In this document: positions 1 to 9,598 of the stretch, in pieces
How the letters are laid out: every line of letters starts with the position of its first letter
Numbering within the stretch: position 1 is the first letter of the stretch
From: Sphingorhabdus sp. Alg239-R122
GTDB taxonomy: Bacteria; Pseudomonadota; Alphaproteobacteria; Sphingomonadales; Sphingomonadaceae
Direction: 5' to 3'
Assembly: GCF_900537065.1 (NCBI RefSeq)
Contig: NZ_UNRC01000001.1
Span: 62,001-126,000, forward strand
DNA length: 64,000 bases
Notes under the pieces: model-generated
What the model saw: only the letters and a program-made list of their open reading frames with translations
What the model was told of the DNA's origin: nothing
The model's database searches: none
Translations under genes and position numbers: made by a program

Positions 1-1368
1 GTCCTTGGTTACGTTTCTGCGCATTTTTTCTTCCGCATCCAGGACTTCCTGTGGCGGATCAAATGTCTTGGCCGCACCCAGTTGAGGAAACAGGCGTGAC
101 CATAATCCTGTAACCAATATAGCGCCTGTGCCGCCTGCTACAATGGCCGCGACTGGACCAAACAACAATGCGAGCCCACCGGAAAAGGCATCGCCCAGTT
201 CGTTGGAGGCGCTGATCGTCATCTGGCTGACCGCATTGACGCGGCCGCGCTTGTCATCGGGCGTATGCAGTTGAATCAATGAACTACGCACATAAACACC
301 AAACATGTCTGCTGCGCCGCATATGCCCAGGCACAGCATTGACAGCGGCAAGGACCGGCTGAAGCCGAAGCCGATAGTGGCCAGCCCGAATATGGCCATC
401 GACACGAGCATCACGTTTCCGACATTGCGCGACAGCGGTGCGAACGAGAAAACGGAAGCGACGATGACGGCGCCAATGGCAGGAGAGGCGGCAAGCAGCG
501 ACAGACCGATCTCGCCTGCGTTCAGTATGTCGCGTGCGAATACGGGTATCATAGCCGTTGCCCCCGCAAGGAACATGACCAGGAGGTCAAGCGTGATGGC
601 CCCCAGAACCAGTTTATTTGTGCCGACATAGGAAAGCCCGTCAAGAACCTGCCGAAGCGGTCCCTTGCTGCGGTCAATTTCACTGCGTGATACAGGTGTA
701 ATCAGGAACACAGCTAGCATGGCAAGTAGGTAGAGTGCAGCGCATACGGCATAGGGCAAGAAAGGGGCGATCTTGTACAACGGTCCCGCCATACCAGGGC
801 CGGCTATCACGCCCACCTGCCATGCGATTGTCGCAAGCGCGATGGCGCGTGGAATCGATTCTTTAGGCACGACATTGGGCGCAAGCGAAGCGATTGCAGG
901 GCCCAGGAAAGCACGGCAGATACCCAGCGCACCCGAGATTATGTAAATCGCCCAGAGTGATATCAGGTCGCTATAAGTAAGAAATGCCAACAAGCTGGCA
1001 ATGGCGGCCTGCGCACCCATCACAATCCGCACGATCCAGCGTCGGTCCATCCGATCGGCAGCCCAGCCCACCAGCGGGGTCAGGATAAAAAGCGGGACAA
1101 ACTGCAGCAAACCAAGCAGCCCCAATATTCCTGCCGAAGCGCCGATGCCCATATCTTCACGTGCGATATTATAGGCCTGCCAGCCAAGAATAAGCATCAT
1201 TGCGTATAGCGCGAACATGGCGGACAACCGTGAAAACCACAGATAGCGGAAATTCGCTATCGTAAACGGGTGCGGTCCGTGCGGGCTATTGTCTGTTTGG
1301 GTCTCGTTCACATCTGTTTCGCTAGACGAGTTGAACGCAGTAGGAAAGGCGGCAATTGTTTTGCCCAT
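1..1368 (-). CDS. MFS transporter, partial (C-terminus beyond window start)
   Basis: I read this minus-strand frame by hand: 456 codons without a stop, running off position 1, so the C-terminus is missing. It starts with ATG at 1368 (MGKTIAAFPTAF). After a roughly 40-residue polar N-terminal tail come repeated hydrophobic segments typical of a 12-helix major facilitator protein. The loop after the second helix carries the MFS signature-like GWAADRMDRR. The overall pattern resembles the EntS/MFS_3 type of drug or siderophore exporters in the inner membrane, but the substrate cannot be told from sequence. It is divergent from the DUF885 lipoprotein gene, so the 83 bases between them should hold both promoters. 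Family call is firm; substrate is unknown. Confidence 0.85.
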   Translation of the reverse strand, partial: MGKTIAAFPTAFNSSSETDVNETQTDNSPHGPHPFTIANFRYLWFSRLSAMFALYAMMLILGWQAYNIAREDMGIGASAGILGLLGLLQFVPLFILTPLVGWAADRMDRRWIVRIVMGAQAAIASLLAFLTYSDLISLWAIYIISGALGICRAFLGPAIASLAPNVVPKESIPRAIALATIAWQVGVIAGPGMAGPLYKIAPFLPYAVCAALYLLAMLAVFLITPVSRSEIDRSKGPLRQVLDGLSYVGTNKLVLGAITLDLLVMFLAGATAMIPVFARDILNAGEIGLSLLAASPAIGAVIVASVFSFAPLSRNVGNVMLVSMAIFGLATIGFGFSRSLPLSMLCLGICGAADMFGVYVRSSLIQLHTPDDKRGRVNAVSQMTISASNELGDAFSGGLALLFGPVAAIVAGGTGAILVTGLWSRLFPQLGAAKTFDPPQEVLDAEEKMRRNVTKD

Positions 1369-1451
1369 TAAAGTTTTGCTGAAACGCTTTGCCAGAGCGC
1401 TTGGGACGTGCAAGTCTATCGCGAAGAAATATTATAAATGGAGTCGACGTC

Positions 1452-3209
1452 ATGAGAAAAGCTATACTGACCGCATTAATGCTGGGTGTCGCCATATTGC
1501 CTTCCGCCTGTAAACAAGCTGAAAATGTTGAAGCACCAGCTGGAACTGACATATCAGAAATTGAAAAAGCGGACTGGGATGGTTTTGTAACCAAGTTTGT
1601 TGACGGGTATATGCCGCTCAATCCTGACTTTGCAGTATATCAGGGCAAGCATGAGTTTGATGGGCAGTTGCCTGACTGGAGTGAAGAGGGCCTCAAGGCT
1701 CAGATAGATTTCCTGAAGCAGGCCATAGCCGACGCGCGCTCCATCGACCCGAAGCAATTGACAAAAGAACAGGCATTTGAGCGTAATTATCTTGTCTCAG
1801 TTGCTGAAGGCCAGCTTTTCTGGCTTGAAGACGCTGAATGGCCACATAAGAACCCCGCATTTTACGTGGGTTCGCTCGATCCCAATGTGTACATCGCGCG
1901 GCCTTATGCAGATGATAAGACACGCATGCAGGCTTTTATCAAATATGCGAAAAATATTCCTGAGGCAGCAGAGCAGATCAAAGCAAACCTGAAAGGGGAT
2001 CTACCGGCAAGCTATATCAAATATGGTGTCGCCGGATTTACAGGATTTGCCGATTTCTTTCTGAGCGATGCGAAAGCGGCTTTTGCCGGTGTTGATGATA
2101 GCAGCTTGCAGGACGAATTCCGCAATGCCGCGGGTAAAGCTTCGCTTGCTGTGCAGGATGTAGCTGATTTCCTGAAGGCCAAAGAAACGAGTGCAACGCA
2201 GGATTTCGCATTGAGTGCAGACCGGTTCTCACGCATGCTGGCGCAGACCGAGATGGTTGACGTACCGCTTGATGAGCTTGAGGCGATTGGCCGCGTGGAC
2301 CTGAAACGCAATCAGGATGCGCTGAAAGCAGCCTGTGCCAGCTATGCACCAGGCGCTACCATGCAGGCGTGCATGGACAAAATGAGCGCGAACAAAGCAA
2401 GCGATGGTCCGGTTGCCGAAGCGCGCCGTCAGTTGCCGCCGCTCAAGGCATTCCTTGAAAAGAAAGACCTCATGTCCATTCCGGGGACCGAAACCGCGCA
2501 GGTAGAGGAATCACCACCTTACAACCGTCAAAACTCGGCTTATATCGATATACCCGGACCGTTTGAGGAAGGACTGCCCTCGGCCTATTATATCAGTCCG
2601 CCGGATCCGAGTTGGGATGAGCAGACCCGCAACGAGTTCGTATCCGGAAAAGCCGATTTGCTAGGCACAAGTGTACATGAAATCTGGCCCGGACACTTTC
2701 TCAACTTCCTGCATGCCAACCGTGCAGATTCGCTGTTTGGACGGCTGTTCATCGGTTATGCCTTTGCCGAGGGCTGGGCCCATTATAGCGAAGAACTGAT
2801 GATCGAGGCGGGCCTTCCCGATGATATGCCGGGGTTGGAACCTGATGAAGTGCGGATCGGTCAGATCAGCAATGCGTTGCTGCGCGACTGCCGCTATCTT
2901 TCTGCTATCGGCCTACATGCACGCGGGATGAGCCAGGAGGAATCAAAGCAGCTGTTTATAGATGAGTGTTTTCAGGCAGAAGGAACCGCCATACAGCAAT
3001 CGGCGCGGGGTACTTACGACCCTGCTTATCTCAACTATACACTTGGTAAGCTGATGATCCGCAAACTGCGCGATGATTGGACCAAGGACAAAGGTGGCCG
3101 TGAAGGCTGGAAAGAATTTCACGACACGTTCCTAGGTTATGGCGGGCCTCCGATCCCGATGGTGCGTCAGGCCATGATGGAAGAAGATGAGGCAAAAGCT
3201 GTTTTCTGA
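1452..3209 (+). CDS. DUF885 family putative metallopeptidase lipoprotein
   Basis: The frame opens at 1389, but the ATG at 1452 is preferred. It has GGAG eight bases upstream and begins a lipoprotein signal peptide (MRKAILTALMLG, lipobox LPSAC), predicting a lipid-anchored envelope protein of 585 residues. The C-terminal half carries the DUF885 hallmark HEIWPGH at residues 409-415, a HExxH-like zinc motif with an enlarged spacing. It is followed by AFAEGWAHYSEEL, whose Glu is the likely third ligand. The family is thought to be peptidase-like, but few members have known substrates. It converges with the hydroxylase gene, only 14 bases away, with no terminator seen between them. Confidence 0.9.
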   Translation: MRKAILTALMLGVAILPSACKQAENVEAPAGTDISEIEKADWDGFVTKFVDGYMPLNPDFAVYQGKHEFDGQLPDWSEEGLKAQIDFLKQAIADARSIDPKQLTKEQAFERNYLVSVAEGQLFWLEDAEWPHKNPAFYVGSLDPNVYIARPYADDKTRMQAFIKYAKNIPEAAEQIKANLKGDLPASYIKYGVAGFTGFADFFLSDAKAAFAGVDDSSLQDEFRNAAGKASLAVQDVADFLKAKETSATQDFALSADRFSRMLAQTEMVDVPLDELEAIGRVDLKRNQDALKAACASYAPGATMQACMDKMSANKASDGPVAEARRQLPPLKAFLEKKDLMSIPGTETAQVEESPPYNRQNSAYIDIPGPFEEGLPSAYYISPPDPSWDEQTRNEFVSGKADLLGTSVHEIWPGHFLNFLHANRADSLFGRLFIGYAFAEGWAHYSEELMIEAGLPDDMPGLEPDEVRIGQISNALLRDCRYLSAIGLHARGMSQEESKQLFIDECFQAEGTAIQQSARGTYDPAYLNYTLGKLMIRKLRDDWTKDKGGREGWKEFHDTFLGYGGPPIPMVRQAMMEEDEAKAVF

Positions 3210-3223
3210 CACACTACCCTACC

Positions 3224-4381
3224 CTACCCGGCATCATAATAGCTGATCGCCTCAAATATAGCGGTAAGGGCAACGCGCTCTTCCTCCGTGATTTCAGGGC
3301 GCCAGACTTCGAACAGCAATATAATGCGTGTGCTATCACCGCGATTCCAGGCTTCATGCTCGAAACTGTCATCAAATATGAGCGCTTTGCCATCTTCCCA
3401 GCGCCGTGTCTCGCTGCCCACGCGCAGCGCACATTTATCATGAGTGATCAGCGGAATATGGCAGATTAGCCGCGTATTCAATACGCCATGATGGGGTTTA
3501 ATATGTGTACCGGGTTTCAGCAGTGAGTAGAGCGCAATGGGTGAGCGTTCCTTAATGATCGGCAGTGGCGGCTGCGTCAGTGCTTCCATTGTAACCGGGC
3601 ACTGCTCCGCATGTTCTTCCACCTGTACTCCGTTTTCCCAGAAATAATATGCACCCCAACTGGGATCGTTCAGCAGGGCATTATTGGGTAACGGCCGCTC
3701 GGGATTTATTTTCACATAAGGTGCAAATTCATCTTTCTGTTGCAAAACGCCCTGCAGCTCGTGCTGCAGGGCAGGGATTTGTGCTTCCATATCGGCGATC
3801 CATGAAAATTCCTCGCGCTCATAAAATGCACGCTGTGGCAAGCCGGGAAAATAGAATACCGATGGTTGCTGCAGATACAGCTCATTTTTGCCCAGCAATA
3901 GATCAAGCGACTGGTCAAATCGCGGCGATACAGATCGTGAAACTCCTTTTGCTTCAAGTTGCGCCAGCAGGAAGTCTTCGTAATCGGCGCTAGAAGATTC
4001 GATATGAGCTTCGGCCTTTTGCAACATTGGCACAATGGTTTGCGGAATTTGCGGTAGCTGTGCAGCGACATTGAGCGCTGTACGGTAAAAAGAAGCAGCA
4101 GCACGGCTGTCACCCTGTTTGGCTTTGAGCACGCCTTTCATCAGCAAGCCTACCAGATGTCTGGGCTCGTCTGTTAAAAGTTGTTCCAGTGCATTGTCTT
4201 CGCCTTCTGCGTCATCGGCAAGGTGGCATGCCTGTGCCATCAGGAACCATGGTTTCGGCATGCCCGGTCCGTTTTTGATAATTTCCTGAAGTTTTGCACG
4301 CGCAGATGCGCCATCACCTCTACGAAGCGCTTCCGTGCTTTCCTGTGTCAACTGCTGTACGGTGTTCGGGTGCATGGTCAT
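3224..4381 (-). CDS. TPR-containing aspartyl/asparaginyl beta-hydroxylase domain protein
   Basis: The protein has 385 residues. Residues 1-125 form helical TPR-like repeats (for example RGDGASARAKLQEII and QGDSRAAASFYRTAL). The C-terminal half is an aspartyl/asparaginyl beta-hydroxylase fold, an Fe(II)/2-oxoglutarate double-stranded beta helix. The visible metal and cosubstrate residues are HIKPHHG at 293-299, R304 and H308 (LNTRLICHIP), H342 in DSFEHEAWN, and R352. There is no signal peptide, so it should act in the cytoplasm. Bacterial members modify protein or lipid substrates, and the actual target is unknown. A second ATG lies two codons downstream at 4375. A short dyad, ATATGC-N4-GCATAT, sits at 4397-4412 just upstream and could be regulatory. 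Confidence 0.85.
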   Translation of the reverse strand: MTMHPNTVQQLTQESTEALRRGDGASARAKLQEIIKNGPGMPKPWFLMAQACHLADDAEGEDNALEQLLTDEPRHLVGLLMKGVLKAKQGDSRAAASFYRTALNVAAQLPQIPQTIVPMLQKAEAHIESSSADYEDFLLAQLEAKGVSRSVSPRFDQSLDLLLGKNELYLQQPSVFYFPGLPQRAFYEREEFSWIADMEAQIPALQHELQGVLQQKDEFAPYVKINPERPLPNNALLNDPSWGAYYFWENGVQVEEHAEQCPVTMEALTQPPLPIIKERSPIALYSLLKPGTHIKPHHGVLNTRLICHIPLITHDKCALRVGSETRRWEDGKALIFDDSFEHEAWNRGDSTRIILLFEVWRPEITEEERVALTAIFEAISYYDAG

Positions 4382-4424
4382 GCAGCCGCTATAGCAATAT
4401 GCGCGGGCATATCAACTTACCGAA

Positions 4425-4685
4425 TTATGCATTTTGATTGACAAACTGACTGCAGGCGCAACTTTCAACTGATGTTACTTCTTTCCAGTAACGAGTGTTC
4501 TTCTGAAGCAGCGCTGTATAGCTTATTTCCTCGTTGCCGGAGTTGAAGAAAGCCTTACTGTTGTTGACACACGGTTTCACCGCAAAGTCTGTACCCACTT
4601 TGTCCACTGATACGCTAAACCTTCTGTTACACCCGGATAGACAGAGGAGTTCTTTGACCAGATTGATCGCGACTTTGATTGACAT
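4425..4685 (-). CDS. small ORF of uncertain reality, possible Cys-containing peptide
   Basis: This is an 86-residue frame in the 388-base gap between the hydroxylase gene and the next minus-strand gene. An in-frame TGA lies two codons before the ATG, and no ribosome-binding site is visible. The product has five cysteines (pairs near CLSGC and SCACS), is rather polar, and has no convincing signal peptide. I do not recognise it. The region is AT-richer than its neighbours, so chance ORFs are likely, and an opposing frame opens on the plus strand at 4534 with TTG. Kept only because it is the longest frame in the gap and its composition is protein-like. Confidence 0.25.
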   Translation of the reverse strand: MSIKVAINLVKELLCLSGCNRRFSVSVDKVGTDFAVKPCVNNSKAFFNSGNEEISYTALLQKNTRYWKEVTSVESCACSQFVNQNA

Positions 4686-4769
4686 TGATCAGAGGCTGGC
4701 AAAGGGGAGTCATCAAAACTTTTTCTGACAACTGAAGTGCAGAAAAAGGCTTGAGTGAGGTTTACTTAC

Positions 4770-5609
4770 TTAGTTTTGTACGGATTGTGCGCGTTTATTT
4801 AAAATGTCTGGGTCGACCAGTGCAATCCGCTCTCCAACCTTAATGCCAAAAACCTGTTCAAATTTTTCATCACCAAGCAAAAGTGCTGCCTGATCCATCA
4901 TATGCTGGTTTTGAGCGTTCAGCATTTCTGCGCTGGGTGATTCAAAGCCGGGTATATCCCGCGCGATATATGCCTGTACTTCGCTGCGCAATTCCAGCAG
5001 TTTCGCGAGCAATATGGGCTCATCTGACAGTACGTCCTGAGCATGTTCTTCAAAATCATCAAATTCCATATTTTTTCCAGTCGCAATGATCTTACTTCTA
5101 GCGGCATCAGAAAATTCATGTGGTGCACCTGATATTATTTGTTGGGCGCAATGTTCAATTTTTTGTTGCCAGGCAACTTTCTGTCGCCGTCCATACATAC
5201 CATATAGGAATGAACTTACACGGTACCAGCGGGCTTTTTTGACAGTTAGGGGCTTGGTTTTGGCGGTGCCTGTAGAAAACAACACTTGGTTTGCCAATTG
5301 ATGACAGACCCCGTCGACGCCATATTTGAATATCGTGCCCCTTGCGGCGGGGATATCACGGGAGTCCGCATTGGACTTTACAAGACAGCGAGCGACAGCC
5401 AGGTTCGCCTGTCCCATGGCTATGGGTTCAGTTGGCTCCCCTACTTTATGAAAGCTGCCCCAGCACATCCAATAGTCCTCACCGTCGTTTTCAACCTTCT
5501 TAAGGGATGAATATGCTTTTTCTCTGCTGTCATATGTTGTTACCCAAGTATGATCAGCAGGTGACCCCTGAATAAAAGCTGGGGTAACCCATGCGAATAG
5601 TTTTGTCAT
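4770..5609 (-). CDS. uncharacterised 279-residue protein with Cys/His motifs
   Basis: I do not recognise this family. Three conserved-looking patches stand out in the N-terminal 120 residues: DHTW at 19-22, YWMCWGSFH at 46-54 (C49, H54), and GVDGVCHQLANQVLF at 97-111 (C102, H103). Together they look like an active site built on Cys and His, such as a cysteine hydrolase. That is inference only. The C-terminal part is helical and basic (SSFLYGMYGRRQKVAW), with no membrane segment or signal peptide. The gene is AT-richer than its neighbours, is flanked by AT-rich spacers of 388 and 106 bases, and sits between housekeeping genes on the same strand. These features suggest an accessory insertion. 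Confidence 0.75.
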   Translation of the reverse strand: MTKLFAWVTPAFIQGSPADHTWVTTYDSREKAYSSLKKVENDGEDYWMCWGSFHKVGEPTEPIAMGQANLAVARCLVKSNADSRDIPAARGTIFKYGVDGVCHQLANQVLFSTGTAKTKPLTVKKARWYRVSSFLYGMYGRRQKVAWQQKIEHCAQQIISGAPHEFSDAARSKIIATGKNMEFDDFEEHAQDVLSDEPILLAKLLELRSEVQAYIARDIPGFESPSAEMLNAQNQHMMDQAALLLGDEKFEQVFGIKVGERIALVDPDILNKRAQSVQN

Positions 5610-5715
5610 TCTGATACCCCTTAAATTGAATTAGTAAATCAAGAGATAGCAGATTGGCATTAATTTGAAAATGTATGCATTAGAATCTTATATTAAATAA
5701 ATTTAGGTTGTTACT

Positions 5716-8016
5716 TTAAGTGGATTCGACAAAACTGTCGAGCACACGCTTTCGTCCACTCGTTTCGAAATCTATTTCCAATTTATTGCCTTCCTGTTCG
5801 GCGACGATACCATAGCCAAATTTCTGGTGGAAGACACGGTCGCCCACGGTGATGTCCGTGCGGCCTTTATTGCCCAGGCTGACGGCACTGCGGCGGTTCT
5901 CGCTGATACGTTGTGGTGCGGGGTCATAGCCACCGGTAAGGCTAGTGGCGCGTTTCCAGCCCGGGCCGCGGTGCTGGGCGCGTTCGGGCGCGCTGGCGGC
6001 AACATATGCGAACGGATCATCGCGCTCGGAAAAGTTCGCGCGCCACATAGATGCGCCGCCGCTCATGGTTGAATCTTCCTCAATATGCTCTTTGGGAAGC
6101 TCCTCGATAAAGCGTGATGGGATAGAGCTGGTCCATTGTCCATAGATGCGCCGGTTGGCGGCGTGGAGGATCGTACACCTCTGCCGTGCGCGGGTAATTG
6201 CGACATAGGCGAGGCGACGTTCCTCCTCCAGGCTTGCCATGCCGCCTTCATCCAGCGCGCGCTGTGATGGAAAAACGCCTTCCTCCCAGCCGACCAGGAA
6301 GATATGCGGAAATTCCAGTCCTTTGGCAGCATGGATGGTCATGATTGTGACTTTTGCTTCCTCGGTGGCGGCATCATTGTCCATCACAAGGCTGACATGC
6401 TCCAGAAAATCGCCGAGTGTCTCATATTCCTCTATCGCGCGCGCCAGTTCGGAGAGGTTTTCGAGCCGACCTGATGCTTCGACGCTGCGTTCGGCCTGTA
6501 GCGCGGTGGTATAACCACTTTCATCGAGCAAGATACGTGCGAGTTCCGCAGGGTTGGTTTCGCCGATCATGTCGCGCCAGCGCCTGATATTCTGCATCAG
6601 TTCGGCAAGGGAGCCTCGCGCACGGGCCGCAAGCTCATCGGTCTGCACGATTTCGTTAGCCGCCGTACTAAGCGGAGTTTGCGTGGTGCGGGCAAGGCGG
6701 TGGATTTTCTCAATCGACTTATCACCAAGTCCGCGCTTCGGTGTGTTGACGATCCGTTCAAATGCGAGGTCGTCTGCCGGCTGATTGATGATCCGCAGAT
6801 AGGCCAGTGCATCGCGGATTTCCGCGCGTTCATAGAAACGGAATCCGCCGATAATGCGGTAAGGCATGCCTATGGAAATGAACCGATCCTCAAACTCGCG
6901 TGTCTGGAACTGCGCGCGCACAAGGATTGCAGCATCATTAAGCGATACACCCTTATGCTGGAGCGATTCAATCTCCTCACCAACGCGCCGTGCTTCTTCA
7001 GGGCCGTCCCAAACGCCCAGCACTTGCACAGCATCACCTTCGTCCAGGTCCGTCCACAGTGTCTTGCCAAGCCGGTCGCTATTGGCATCAATCAGACCCG
7101 ATGCGGCGGCCAGTATCTGCGGAGTGGAACGGTAATTTTGCTCCAGCTTGATGACTTTCGCGCCAGGAAAATCTTTCTCAAAGCGCAGGATGTTGGCGAC
7201 TTCCGCGCCGCGCCAGCTGTAAATCGACTGGTCATCATCACCGACACAGCAGATATTCTTGCGCTCCTGCGCAAGCAGACGGAGCCAGAGATACTGACTG
7301 CTGTTGGTATCCTGATATTCGTCAACCAGGATATATTTGAAGCGTTTTTGATACTCCTCCAGTACTTGCCGGTCATTTTTGAGCAGGTTTAATATATGCA
7401 GCAACAGGTCGCCAAAATCGCAAGCGTTGAGGGTTTTCAACCGTTCCTGATACATGCGGTACAAGTCTTGTCCGCGGCCCTGCGCGTAGGCTTCACTATC
7501 GCCTGCATCCAGATCATCAGGGTTCAGGCCCCGGTTCTTCCAGCGGTCGATCAGACCCGCGAGCTGTTTCGCCGGATAACGTTTATCGTCAATCTCTGCT
7601 GCCTGAATGATCTGTTTGATCAGGCGGAGCTGGTCGTCGGTGTCGATAATGGTGAAGTTGGATTTAAGACCGACCAGTTCGGCATGTCGGCGTAGCATCT
7701 TTGCACCGATGGAATGAAACGTGCCGAGCCATGGCATACCTTCGACTGCCGGACCAATATGCGCGCCGACACGCTCACGCATTTCACGTGCAGCCTTGTT
7801 GGTGAACGTCACTGCCAGGACTTCTGAAGGCCATGCTTTGCGGGTGTAAATCAGGTGAGCGAGCCGCGCGGTGAGCGCGGCTGTCTTGCCAGTGCCAGCA
7901 CCTGCTAGCACCAGCACGGGTCCTTCAGTGGTGAGCACAGCCTCACGCTGCGGCGGGTTGAGATCGCGCAGATAGCGAGGTTCGTTTTCAGCTGTCGGGG
8001 CAGGGGTTTCGGACAT
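5716..8016 (-). CDS. uvrD: ATP-dependent DNA helicase UvrD/PcrA
   Basis: This 766-residue superfamily 1A 3'-5' helicase shows the full motif set: AGAGTGKT at 38-45 (Walker A), VDEYQDTN at 231-238 (Walker B), GDDDQSIYSWRG at 259-270, QNYRST at 293-298, and MTIHAAKGLEF followed by LAYVAITRAR in the second half. It unwinds DNA in nucleotide excision repair and mismatch repair and removes blocked intermediates. The C-terminal tail after about residue 700 ends in a Tudor-like patch (VGDRVFHQKFGYGIV), as in PcrA/UvrD, where it contacts RNA polymerase. UvrC, its excision-repair partner, is encoded elsewhere in this window at 26774. Confidence 0.96.
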   Translation of the reverse strand: MSETPAPTAENEPRYLRDLNPPQREAVLTTEGPVLVLAGAGTGKTAALTARLAHLIYTRKAWPSEVLAVTFTNKAAREMRERVGAHIGPAVEGMPWLGTFHSIGAKMLRRHAELVGLKSNFTIIDTDDQLRLIKQIIQAAEIDDKRYPAKQLAGLIDRWKNRGLNPDDLDAGDSEAYAQGRGQDLYRMYQERLKTLNACDFGDLLLHILNLLKNDRQVLEEYQKRFKYILVDEYQDTNSSQYLWLRLLAQERKNICCVGDDDQSIYSWRGAEVANILRFEKDFPGAKVIKLEQNYRSTPQILAAASGLIDANSDRLGKTLWTDLDEGDAVQVLGVWDGPEEARRVGEEIESLQHKGVSLNDAAILVRAQFQTREFEDRFISIGMPYRIIGGFRFYERAEIRDALAYLRIINQPADDLAFERIVNTPKRGLGDKSIEKIHRLARTTQTPLSTAANEIVQTDELAARARGSLAELMQNIRRWRDMIGETNPAELARILLDESGYTTALQAERSVEASGRLENLSELARAIEEYETLGDFLEHVSLVMDNDAATEEAKVTIMTIHAAKGLEFPHIFLVGWEEGVFPSQRALDEGGMASLEEERRLAYVAITRARQRCTILHAANRRIYGQWTSSIPSRFIEELPKEHIEEDSTMSGGASMWRANFSERDDPFAYVAASAPERAQHRGPGWKRATSLTGGYDPAPQRISENRRSAVSLGNKGRTDITVGDRVFHQKFGYGIVAEQEGNKLEIDFETSGRKRVLDSFVEST

Positions 8017-8067
8017 CAGGCTTATGTGAACGATTGGGGAACAGAATGGAAGAGGCTTGGCACTGAT

Positions 8068-8610
8068 TCAAGCGTGGAGACGCAAAATATGTAGTTTTGC
8101 CTTACCGACATTACGGACAGTGTCGACTTCAAACCCCTTGGCGAGCAAGTCTTCACCTCGCGCAGTTTCCACGCTGATCCAGCTACCAGAACCGATCCAG
8201 CCCTGTCGTGCCAGCTTGTCGAGTGCCACGCCACCTGCGCCGGTATTATAGGGCGGGTCCATCATCACCAGGTCATAAGGTTTTACCGCTGTTCCCAGTG
8301 AGAGCACTGACTGCGCGCGTATATCTGCGCTTTTTGCTCCAAGTGCGGCAATATTGCCCTGCAGTGCATCTACCGCGTTGCGGTCCTGTTCTACAAATAT
8401 GCAGCGAGCGGCACCGCGTGAGAGCGCTTCCAGTCCCAGTGCACCACTGCCGGCAAAAAGATCCATCACAGACAGATCTTCAAAACCGCCGAGCCGGCTA
8501 TTGAGCATAGAAAACAGTGTCTCGCGTGTGCGGTCGGCGGTTGGCCGCGTGGTGTCGCCTGCAGGAGCTTTAATTTTACGACCCCGCCATTCACCGGCTA
8601 TGATACGCAT
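8068..8610 (-). CDS. rsmD: 16S rRNA (guanine(966)-N(2))-methyltransferase RsmD
   Basis: This 180-residue Rossmann methyltransferase uses S-adenosylmethionine to methylate G966 of 16S rRNA in the small subunit. The SAM-binding loop DLFAGSGALG is at 50-59, and the catalytic N6/N2-methylase motif DPPYN is at 118-122. The N-terminal MRIIAGEWRGRKI is typical of the family. It lies nine bases downstream of rluB on the same strand, so the two rRNA-modification genes probably share a transcript. Length matches the family. Confidence 0.95.
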   Translation of the reverse strand: MRIIAGEWRGRKIKAPAGDTTRPTADRTRETLFSMLNSRLGGFEDLSVMDLFAGSGALGLEALSRGAARCIFVEQDRNAVDALQGNIAALGAKSADIRAQSVLSLGTAVKPYDLVMMDPPYNTGAGGVALDKLARQGWIGSGSWISVETARGEDLLAKGFEVDTVRNVGKAKLHILRLHA

Positions 8611-8619
8611 GGAGTTATC

Positions 8620-9501
8620 CTATTTCTTTTTGCCAAGTGTTTTGCGGAATTGCACTACGTCATAGGCACGGATTTCAACAATATCGCCTTTGGGCAATTC
8701 GTCGAGCTTGAATGGTCCGTAACGGGTACGGATCAGGCGGTTTACTTTCAGCCCCAGATGTTCCAGAACGCGACGGATTTCGCGGTTTTTGCCCTCGGTC
8801 AGCGTCATTTCAATCCACTGATTATGCCCGGTGCGACGTTCCAGATTGGCCTGTATCGGGCCATAGCGGATACCTTCAATTTCTATCCCGTCAAAAAGGT
8901 CTTCCAACTGTTGCTGCGACACTTCACCAAAGGCGCGGGCGCGGTAACTGCGCTCTACGCCTGTGCTGGGCAGTTCGAGCTGGCGCTTGAATTCACCATC
9001 ATTGGTCATCAGCAGCAGGCCTTCGGTATTATAGTCGAGCCGGCCCACCGGCATTAGGCGCGGCAACGGTTCCTTTGTGTGCGCTTCCAGATGATCATAT
9101 ATGGTTTTGCGTCCCTTTGGATCATGTTCGGTGGTGAGCATGCCAGGGGGTTTGTGAAAACCGAACAATTTGGTGGGCAGGGGCGTGCCGACAGTTTTAC
9201 CATCTACGGTCACACCGTGCAGGCTTTCCAATATGGTGGCGGGGGTGTCCAGCACCTTGCCGTCAATCGCAATGCGCCCGGCGGTGATCATTCGTTCGAC
9301 TTCACGCCGCGATGCTACCCCGGCACGTGCCAGCAGTTTGGCAATTCGCTGGCCTTTCTGACCACTGCCATCTTTTTTGGGGGAGGTGGGTGCTGTGTCC
9401 TCATCTTCGTCCACCCAGCGCATGGGTTCGTCTGTTGGCGACCATCCGGCATTTTGCCGGGTATTTTCAGAAGGGGTGCTATTTGTTTTTTTTGTGTTCA
9501 T
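8620..9501 (-). CDS. rluB: 23S/16S rRNA pseudouridine synthase, RluB/RsuA family
   Basis: The frame extends upstream to 9915, but that part would overlap the opposing response-regulator gene, so the ATG at 9501 (MNTKKTNSTP) is chosen, giving 293 residues. A charged, low-complexity leader of about 50 residues precedes an S4 RNA-binding domain at 51-95 (QRIAKLLARAGVASRREVER). The pseudouridine synthase core contains GRLDYNTEG with catalytic D156. It isomerises uridine in rRNA, by analogy the U2605-type position for RluB. RluB, RluE, RluF and RsuA are hard to separate by eye. It is probably cotranscribed with rsmD. Confidence 0.9.
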   Translation of the reverse strand: MNTKKTNSTPSENTRQNAGWSPTDEPMRWVDEDEDTAPTSPKKDGSGQKGQRIAKLLARAGVASRREVERMITAGRIAIDGKVLDTPATILESLHGVTVDGKTVGTPLPTKLFGFHKPPGMLTTEHDPKGRKTIYDHLEAHTKEPLPRLMPVGRLDYNTEGLLLMTNDGEFKRQLELPSTGVERSYRARAFGEVSQQQLEDLFDGIEIEGIRYGPIQANLERRTGHNQWIEMTLTEGKNREIRRVLEHLGLKVNRLIRTRYGPFKLDELPKGDIVEIRAYDVVQFRKTLGKKK

Positions 9502-9598
9502 AGAAGTAATTCTATAGCGGGACCTGATTGAAATTGCATGGCCAAACTGGCAATATCTGCACAAATATCGAGACAGTTTCAAACCATTGGAAATCAGC

